Shown in pieces: positions 21,988 to 26,632 of a stretch of 26,632 bases of DNA. The notes beneath the pieces are model-generated. The model made no database searches and had not been told where the DNA came from. It saw nothing but the letters and a program-made list of their open reading frames with translations. Source of the DNA: Myxococcales bacterium (GTDB taxonomy: Bacteria; Myxococcota; Polyangia; Polyangiales; Polyangiaceae); the NCBI GenBank assembly GCA_003151595.1, contig PLXW01000137.1:1-26632 (forward strand), given 5' to 3'. How positions within the stretch are numbered: the stretch's first letter is position 1; every line of letters begins with the position of its first letter. Made by a program: the position numbers and the translations under genes.

Positions 21988-23082
21988 TTATGCGCGATTG
22001 AAGTCGGCGCGCTTGTAGAAGTCAGAGGCGAGATACGCCTTGATCCCGCGCTGAATCAAGATCTTCACGACGGCGCCGAGCGGCACGGCGAGCAGCACGC
22101 CGAGAAACCCGAACAGCGACGCCGCTGCCATCATCGTGACCAGCACCTCGATGGGCGCGAGTCCGACGCTGCGCCCGACGATCCGCGGCGTGATGAACGT
22201 GCCGTCGAGGAGCTGAACGCCGAGCATCACGGCCACGACGCCAACGAGCGTCCCCATCCCATGCCAGTCGAGGATCGCCATCACCAGCGCGAGGCCGAGG
22301 CCCGTGAAGAAGCCGACGTAGGGGACGAACGCCATCATCCCGGTGAGGACGCCGATGGGCACCGCGAGACGGATGTCGACCAGGCGGAGGCCGGTCGCGT
22401 AGAGCGCGCCGAGGACGATGTTCGCGGTGAGCTGGCCGCGCACGTAGCCGCCGAGCGTGCGATGCACCTGGCGCGCGATGTCGGTCGCGGGGGCGACCCA
22501 GCGACGCGGGATCAGCTCGCCGACGCGGGCCACGATCTGATCGAAGTCGATGAGGAGGTACAGCGCGAAGAGCGGCACGATGAGCGCGCTGAGGATGACG
22601 GCGACGTAGCTGAGCGTGCCGAAGAGCGCGAGCGCCGCGGCGCTGACCATCGACGGGAACTCGGCCTGGACCTTCTCGCCGATGACGCGGTTCAAGTCGC
22701 CCATCGAGTGCGGGAGCTTCAAGTGGAGCGTGCTCCAGAACCACGGCTCGACGCGCGCTTCCAGATCTTGCAGCTCGCGCGGCAGCTCGGTCGCCGCTGC
22801 GCGCAGCTCGTCGATGAACAGCGGCACGGCGAAGACGAGCACGATCGTGATGAGCCCGACGATCGCCGCCATCACCGCGATCGCGCCGAGCGCGCGCGGG
22901 ACCTTCATCGCCTCGAGGCGATCGACGAACGGATCGAGCGCGTAGGCCAGGAGGAACGCCAGGAACAGCGGCACCAAGACGCCGCGAAGGATGTACGCGA
23001 GGACGAGCACGACTCCGAGCCCCAGCGCGATCAACAACCGGCGTGCGCTCTCGGAGCGTGCCTCGGGCGGCGAGTCCACCAT
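21988..23082 (-). CDS. AI-2E family transporter (PerM/YdiK-like permease)
   Basis: This 364-aa integral membrane protein has about seven to eight hydrophobic helices: LIALGLGVVLVLAYILRGVL and VPLFLAFLLAYALDPFVD at the start, and a large extracytoplasmic or peripheral helix region at about 100-160. The family-typical core comes next: VILSALIVPLFALYLLIDFD, GYVRGQLTANIVLGALYATG, AFVPYVGFFTGLGLALVMAI, and LDGTFITPRIVGRSVGLAPI. The family is named for AI-2 export, but many members have other or unknown substrates, so substrate is not assigned. The Met at 23082 is taken as start because upstream residues lack hydrophobic or family features. A TACGAT hexamer lies 9 nt before it. It is divergent from mazG, sharing an 84-bp intergenic region. 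Confidence 0.92.
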   Translation of the reverse strand: MVDSPPEARSESARRLLIALGLGVVLVLAYILRGVLVPLFLAFLLAYALDPFVDRLEAMKVPRALGAIAVMAAIVGLITIVLVFAVPLFIDELRAAATELPRELQDLEARVEPWFWSTLHLKLPHSMGDLNRVIGEKVQAEFPSMVSAAALALFGTLSYVAVILSALIVPLFALYLLIDFDQIVARVGELIPRRWVAPATDIARQVHRTLGGYVRGQLTANIVLGALYATGLRLVDIRLAVPIGVLTGMMAFVPYVGFFTGLGLALVMAILDWHGMGTLVGVVAVMLGVQLLDGTFITPRIVGRSVGLAPIEVLVTMMAAASLFGFLGVLLAVPLGAVVKILIQRGIKAYLASDFYKRADFNRA

Positions 23083-23166
23083 CGATCTCGAATCGTACGC
23101 CGAATCGAGCGGCGGCGCGTCTGCGTCGCGGCGACGCCCTCCGGGTGCTAGCTTCCGCCCCGTTCC
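23083..23166. promoter_or_regulatory. Divergent promoter region with -10-like hexamers close to both start codons
   Basis: On the minus strand TACGAT (23092-23097) ends 9 nt before the permease ATG. On the plus strand TAGCTT (23149-23154) ends 12 nt before the mazG ATG. Neither gene has a convincing Shine-Dalgarno, so both may give leaderless or very short-leader transcripts. Confidence 0.4.
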
Positions 23167-24051
23167 ATGACGTCCTCGCCCGACGAAGTGCTCCCCCGAT
23201 TCGACGAAGACGTTCCGCGCCCCGTGCCGCCGCTCGCGCAGCAAGACGGCGCGACGATCGCGCGCCTCGTGGCGGTCATGCGGCGGCTGCTCGCGCCTGA
23301 TGGATGCCCCTGGGATCGCGAGCAGTCGTTCGAGACGCTTCGCAAGTACACGCTCGAAGAGGCGTGCGAGGTGATCGACGCCATCGACTCGGGTGATCGC
23401 AAGGCGCTCCGCGAGGAGCTCGGAGATCTGTTGCTCCAGGTCGTCTTTCAAGCGGAGCTCGCCCGGCGTGAGGGGGCCTTCGCGCTCGACGACGTCGTGA
23501 GTGGGATCGTGGAGAAGCTCGTTCACCGGCACCCCCACGTGTTCGGCGACATGGAGGCGAAGGACGCAGACGAGGTGCTCGCGAACTGGGAGAAGCTGAA
23601 GGCGATCGAGAAGAAGGGGAGGGGGCTGCTCGGCGGAGTTCCGCGGAGCTTGCCGGCGCTGACGCGAGCGCAGCGCGTCGGCGAGAAAGTGTCGCGCGTG
23701 GGGTTCGACTGGGAGGACCAGGCGGGGTCGCGCGCGAAGGTGAGAGAAGAGCTGGGCGAGCTCGACGAGGCGATCGCGGCGAAGGACCCCCGCGCCATCG
23801 AAGAGGAGCTCGGCGACACGCTCTTCGCGCTCGTGAACCTCGCGCGGCACGTCGACGTCGACGCGGAGGGGGCGCTGCGAAGGACCATCGACAAGTTCGC
23901 GCGACGCTTCGCGCACGTGGAGAAGCGCGTGGTCGAGGTGCACGGAGGGTGGGGCGACCCCGCGAAGAAGGCGGGGGATGGCGGCGGGAACATTCCGCTG
24001 TCGACGCTCGACGGATACTGGGAAGAGGCGAAGCGCAGCGAGCGCGCCTGA
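23167..24051 (+). CDS. Nucleoside triphosphate pyrophosphohydrolase MazG
   Basis: This 294-aa enzyme hydrolyses NTPs to NMPs and pyrophosphate, with roles in nucleotide-pool cleaning and stress response. The N-terminal MazG domain has the metal-binding pattern Glu64-Glu65-x2-Glu68 in LEEACEVIDAI and Glu84-x2-Asp87 in EELGDLLLQVVF, preceded by the family signature CPWDREQSFETLRKY. A second MazG domain repeats the pattern (REELGELDEAI, IEEELGDTLFALVNLARH) and is followed by LRRTIDKFARRF, as in the two-domain E. coli MazG. An N-terminal extension of about 25 residues (rich in Asp, Pro) and a C-terminal tail are extra. No clear Shine-Dalgarno precedes the ATG. The downstream lipoprotein gene starts 39 nt after the stop and has its own -10-like motif. 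Confidence 0.95.
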   Translation: MTSSPDEVLPRFDEDVPRPVPPLAQQDGATIARLVAVMRRLLAPDGCPWDREQSFETLRKYTLEEACEVIDAIDSGDRKALREELGDLLLQVVFQAELARREGAFALDDVVSGIVEKLVHRHPHVFGDMEAKDADEVLANWEKLKAIEKKGRGLLGGVPRSLPALTRAQRVGEKVSRVGFDWEDQAGSRAKVREELGELDEAIAAKDPRAIEEELGDTLFALVNLARHVDVDAEGALRRTIDKFARRFAHVEKRVVEVHGGWGDPAKKAGDGGGNIPLSTLDGYWEEAKRSERA

Positions 24052-24076
24052 TCGGCCGAGCCCGCGCGGCGCGTGG

Positions 24077-24082
24077 TAACTT
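24077..24082 (+). promoter_or_regulatory. Candidate -10 hexamer (TAACTT) of a leaderless promoter
   Basis: TAACTT ends 8 nt before the ATG at 24091 and there is no Shine-Dalgarno between. No convincing -35 lies 17-18 bp upstream. It belongs to the recurring start-proximal TANNNT pattern in this window. Confidence 0.38.
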
Positions 24083-24090
24083 CCCGCGCC

Positions 24091-25953
24091 ATGAGACGTT
24101 TCGCGATCGCTTCGCTGGTCCCGTCACTTGCCTCGTCGCTCTTCGTGCTGGCATGCGCGAGTGATCCGCCGCCGCCCGTGATCGCGCCGCCGGCACCTGC
24201 GCCCGTCGTCACCGCATCGTCGGCGCCGATCGTCACCACCGAGCCGCTTCCGACGTGGGACGCGGTCGCCTATCGAACCGCGATCGACGAGGCGCTCGGC
24301 GCGTACTTCGCGGCGAATCCGGCCAACGCGACGCAGACCGGCGTGCACGCCTTCGACGATCAACTCCCCGATCTGTCCGAAGCCGCGCAGAGCAAGACCG
24401 CCGCCGACTTTCGCACGCGCGCCGACGGCCTGCGCGCGATCGCCGCGAGCGTTCCGAAGGACGCGGCGCCCGCTGAGGCCGGGACGGATCATCCTGCGCT
24501 CGATGCGCGGCTCCTCGCCGACCGCCTCGAAGACCGCGCGTACATCCTCGATACGCTGCGCCTCGAAGAGCGTGATCCGTCCGACGTCCTCAACGTCATC
24601 GGGGCTGCGATCCTCGGGCTCGTCGATCACGACTACGCGCCGAAGCACGATCGGATGAACGCGCTCGCCACGCGGCTCGCGCGGGTCCCGGCGATGCTCG
24701 ACGTGGCGCGCGCGCGCGTGAAGGCGCCGTCGCATGCTGCGCTGGAGAACCTCGCCGTCGTCGGCAAGGGGCTGCCGGCGATGCTCCGCGGTCCGGGCGT
24801 CGTCGACTGGCAGAAGGGGCTCGAGGCCGACAAGCCGCTGCAAGATCGGCTGGCGGCGTCCGCAAAGACGGTGGCGACCGCGATCGATGTGTACGTCGTA
24901 GCCATCGGCAAAGCGTTTCCGATCGCGACCGCGAAGGACGAGCCGATCGGCGCGGCGAAGTGGTCGGTGCTGGCGCGCCTTCACGAGGGGGTGACCGACT
25001 CGCCGTCTGCGATCCGAGCGATGGGCGAGAAAGAGATCGTGCGCCTCGACGAGGAGCTCGACGTGCTGCTCGCGCAAGAAAACCAGAAGCCCGGGAAGCC
25101 TCACGAGACACGAAAGGCGTTCTTCGATCGGCTTCAGAAGGACACTCCGAAGCTGGACGGCGTGCTCGACGAATACCGCGCGTCTGAGAAGCGCGTCGAA
25201 GCGTGGATGCACGAGCATCCGGTGGTCGACGTGCCGTGGGACAAGGTGCAGCTGGTAATTGCGCCGACGCCGCCGCATGCGCGCGGCCTCTCGTTCGCCA
25301 GTATGAATGCCGCCGGGGCGCTCGACGCCGTGAGCGACGCGCGGTTCCAGGTCACCGAGCCCTTGGAGACGATGCCGCCCGCGCAGCGAAACGGCCTTCT
25401 CCATTTTCACGCACTGGGTGCCATCGACATCGTCGGCGTGCACGAAGCGATTCCCGGTCACTACTTGCAGTACCTCTTCATCCGCGACGTGCCGTCGAAG
25501 GTTCGCAAGGTGACGTGGGCCTCGACGCTCGGCGAAGGGTGGGCGCACTACTGTGAGCAGATGGTGATCGAGAACGGGTTTGGCGGGAGCGATCCCGTTC
25601 GGACGCACGCCTTCTACCTGCGCATGGCGCTTCAGCGCGCGGCGCGCGTCGTGATCGACGTCGCCGAGAACGACGGCTCGATGACGCTGGCAGAAGGGGC
25701 GAAGTTCATGGAGGACAACGCCATGCTTGCCCCCGAGGCGGCGAAGATCGAAGCACGGCGCGCTGTGGTCTGGCCGGCGAACATGTTCACGTACACGTAT
25801 GGGAAGCTGAAGATCATCGCGATGCGCGAGGCCGTGAAGGCGAAGGAAGGGAGCGCTTTCGACCTGCGGAAGTTCCACGATCGCCTCCTCGCGGTCGGCG
25901 GAATGCCCATCGGCGCGGCCCGCGAGCTCGCCTTTGGTGACGAGCTGAAGTAG
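24091..25953 (+). CDS. DUF885-family lipoprotein, putative zinc metalloprotease
   Basis: This 620-aa exported lipoprotein has signal MRRFAIASL...VLAC with Cys22 as lipid site, followed by a Pro/Ala/Thr linker to about residue 55. The body is the DUF885 domain: a helical N-terminal half and a C-terminal half with HEAIPGHYLQ at residues 451-460. His451, Glu452 and His457 are likely metal/catalytic residues, and GEGWAHYCEQ at 481-490 contains a likely third ligand, Glu482. DUF885 proteins are regarded as peptidase-like with an HExxPGH motif, distinct from the common HExxH; substrates are poorly defined. The start at 24091 gives a clean lipoprotein signal; six extra residues are possible from an earlier start. 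It follows mazG by 39 nt. Cell-envelope location is expected. Confidence 0.9.
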   Translation: MRRFAIASLVPSLASSLFVLACASDPPPPVIAPPAPAPVVTASSAPIVTTEPLPTWDAVAYRTAIDEALGAYFAANPANATQTGVHAFDDQLPDLSEAAQSKTAADFRTRADGLRAIAASVPKDAAPAEAGTDHPALDARLLADRLEDRAYILDTLRLEERDPSDVLNVIGAAILGLVDHDYAPKHDRMNALATRLARVPAMLDVARARVKAPSHAALENLAVVGKGLPAMLRGPGVVDWQKGLEADKPLQDRLAASAKTVATAIDVYVVAIGKAFPIATAKDEPIGAAKWSVLARLHEGVTDSPSAIRAMGEKEIVRLDEELDVLLAQENQKPGKPHETRKAFFDRLQKDTPKLDGVLDEYRASEKRVEAWMHEHPVVDVPWDKVQLVIAPTPPHARGLSFASMNAAGALDAVSDARFQVTEPLETMPPAQRNGLLHFHALGAIDIVGVHEAIPGHYLQYLFIRDVPSKVRKVTWASTLGEGWAHYCEQMVIENGFGGSDPVRTHAFYLRMALQRAARVVIDVAENDGSMTLAEGAKFMEDNAMLAPEAAKIEARRAVVWPANMFTYTYGKLKIIAMREAVKAKEGSAFDLRKFHDRLLAVGGMPIGAARELAFGDELK

Positions 25954-26002
25954 CGGACGAGCCGGAAAAACGAGGCGGTTTGCGCGATCGTCCTCCGCGG
26001 CC

Positions 26003-26008
26003 TACCTT
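26003..26008 (+). promoter_or_regulatory. Candidate -10 hexamer (TACCTT) upstream of rlmN
   Basis: TACCTT ends 9 nt before a TTG codon at 26018 that is in frame with rlmN, and 33 nt before the ATG at 26042. By the spacing seen at other starts here it would favour the TTG as start of a leaderless message. Neither candidate start has a Shine-Dalgarno. Confidence 0.33.
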
Positions 26009-26041
26009 TCGCCGGCCTTGAACGACTCTCCCGCTCCCACG

Positions 26042-26632
26042 ATGCCGCCGCTCGCGCGCACGCCCGACGAGTGGGCGCGCGTGATGACTTCGCTCGGCGG
26101 TCGCGCGTTTCACGGGCGGCAAGTCTTCAAGTGGCTGCACGTGCGGGGGGTGACCGACCCGAGCGCGATGACCGATCTGCCGAGCGCCCTCCGCGGCTCC
26201 CTGGCGTCGCTGGGCATGAACGCGGTCGCGAAGATCGCGCTCGAGCGCCGCGCGCTGGACGATACGCGAAAGCTGCTCGTGGAGCTGGCAGGGGGCGCGA
26301 CCGTCGAGACCGTGCTGATCCCGAACGTGACCAAGGGGACGAGCGATCTCCCTTCGCCCGTTCCCGCCGACGACGCCGACGCGGCCGCGGCAGACGATGA
26401 CGACGACGCGGACGATCCGCTCCCCGCGACCGCCATCGCGCGCGTCACGCAGTGCATTTCGACCCAGGTCGGCTGCGCGATGGGGTGCGTCTTCTGCGCG
26501 AGCGGAGTGGCCGGATTGAAGCGGCACCTCGGCGCCGACGAGATCGTGGCCCAGGTGCTCCTCGGGCGCTCGCGCCTCGATCTGCACGAGCAGCTCCGCA
26601 ACGTCGTCTACATGGGGATGGGCGAGCCGCTC
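26042..26632 (+). CDS. 23S rRNA (adenine-2503-C2)-methyltransferase RlmN, 5' part (runs off the window)
   Basis: This is a radical-SAM enzyme that methylates C2 of A2503 in 23S rRNA (and A37 in some tRNAs). The 197 residues present include the N-terminal helical domain (RAFHGRQVFKWLHVRGV), ETVLIPN, then CISTQVGCAMGCVFCASG with the CxxxCxxC iron-sulfur motif, LGADEIVAQVL, and NVVYMGMGEPL at the window edge. Between ETVLIPNVTKG and ARVTQCISTQVGC lies an insertion of roughly 35 residues, highly acidic (many Asp, with Ala/Pro), where most RlmN proteins have a very short link. The ATG at 26042 is used; an in-frame TTG at 26018 would add eight residues. The 3' end lies outside the window. Confidence 0.93.
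   Translation, partial: MPPLARTPDEWARVMTSLGGRAFHGRQVFKWLHVRGVTDPSAMTDLPSALRGSLASLGMNAVAKIALERRALDDTRKLLVELAGGATVETVLIPNVTKGTSDLPSPVPADDADAAAADDDDDADDPLPATAIARVTQCISTQVGCAMGCVFCASGVAGLKRHLGADEIVAQVLLGRSRLDLHEQLRNVVYMGMGEPL

Overview
This is a high-GC, densely coding window that reads as a member of the Myxococcota, probably a Polyangiales-type (Sorangium-like) myxobacterium rather than Myxococcus itself. The assignment rests on several lineage-typical proteins: a lipoprotein with a myxobacterial Cys-rich repeat, a run of gliding-complex-like TPR proteins, an AgmX/PglI-type C-terminal domain, and a short polysaccharide-export (OPX) protein paired with a large outer-membrane beta-barrel. No RNA genes, insertion sequences, phage genes or CRISPR arrays were seen. 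Genes were called by reading the sequence; family assignments come from motif recognition, not database searches.

Layout. (1) 65-316: a 42-bp tandem array lying just 3' of a minus-strand lipoprotein gene. (2) 333-4741, minus strand: ECF sigma factor, zinc-binding membrane anti-sigma factor with a long tail, an unknown protein, then the lipoprotein. (3) 4742-5239: divergent upstream region with a good sigma-70-like promoter for the plus strand. (4) 5240-16777, plus strand: a tightly coupled envelope-machine operon. It encodes an exported coiled-coil protein, an 808-aa TPR protein (GltC-like), a 1450-aa TPR protein (GltD/AgmU-like), a TPR lipoprotein (GltE/AglT-like), an 86-aa exported protein, a small TolQ/MotA-like membrane protein, and a single-pass protein with an FHA-like N-terminus and AgmX/PglI C-terminus (GltG/PglI-like). 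A strong hairpin terminator closes the unit. (5) 17094-20038: a second promoter, then a small exported protein, an outer-membrane beta-barrel and a short OPX lipoprotein. This fits the composite OPX/beta-barrel polysaccharide translocon described in M. xanthus. (6) 20065-26632: housekeeping and metabolic genes: L-asparaginase, enoyl-CoA hydratase/isomerase, AI-2E-family permease, MazG, a DUF885 metalloprotease-like lipoprotein, and the 5' part of rlmN, which has an unusual acidic insertion.

The most interesting content is region 4 with region 5 beside it. In M. xanthus the Glt gliding genes are, to my knowledge, split between loci; here the periplasmic/outer-membrane TPR proteins and the FHA/TonB-like protein form one unit. 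That unit also carries an undescribed-looking TolQ-like protein that lacks the usual channel motif. No clear AglR/AglQ/AglS or GltA/B/H/I/J genes are present in the window. The cluster may therefore be an ancestral, non-canonical or incomplete version of the motor-linked envelope complex. A separate observation is that several monocistronic-looking genes have a TANNNT hexamer 7-12 nt before the start codon and no Shine-Dalgarno, as expected of leaderless transcripts.
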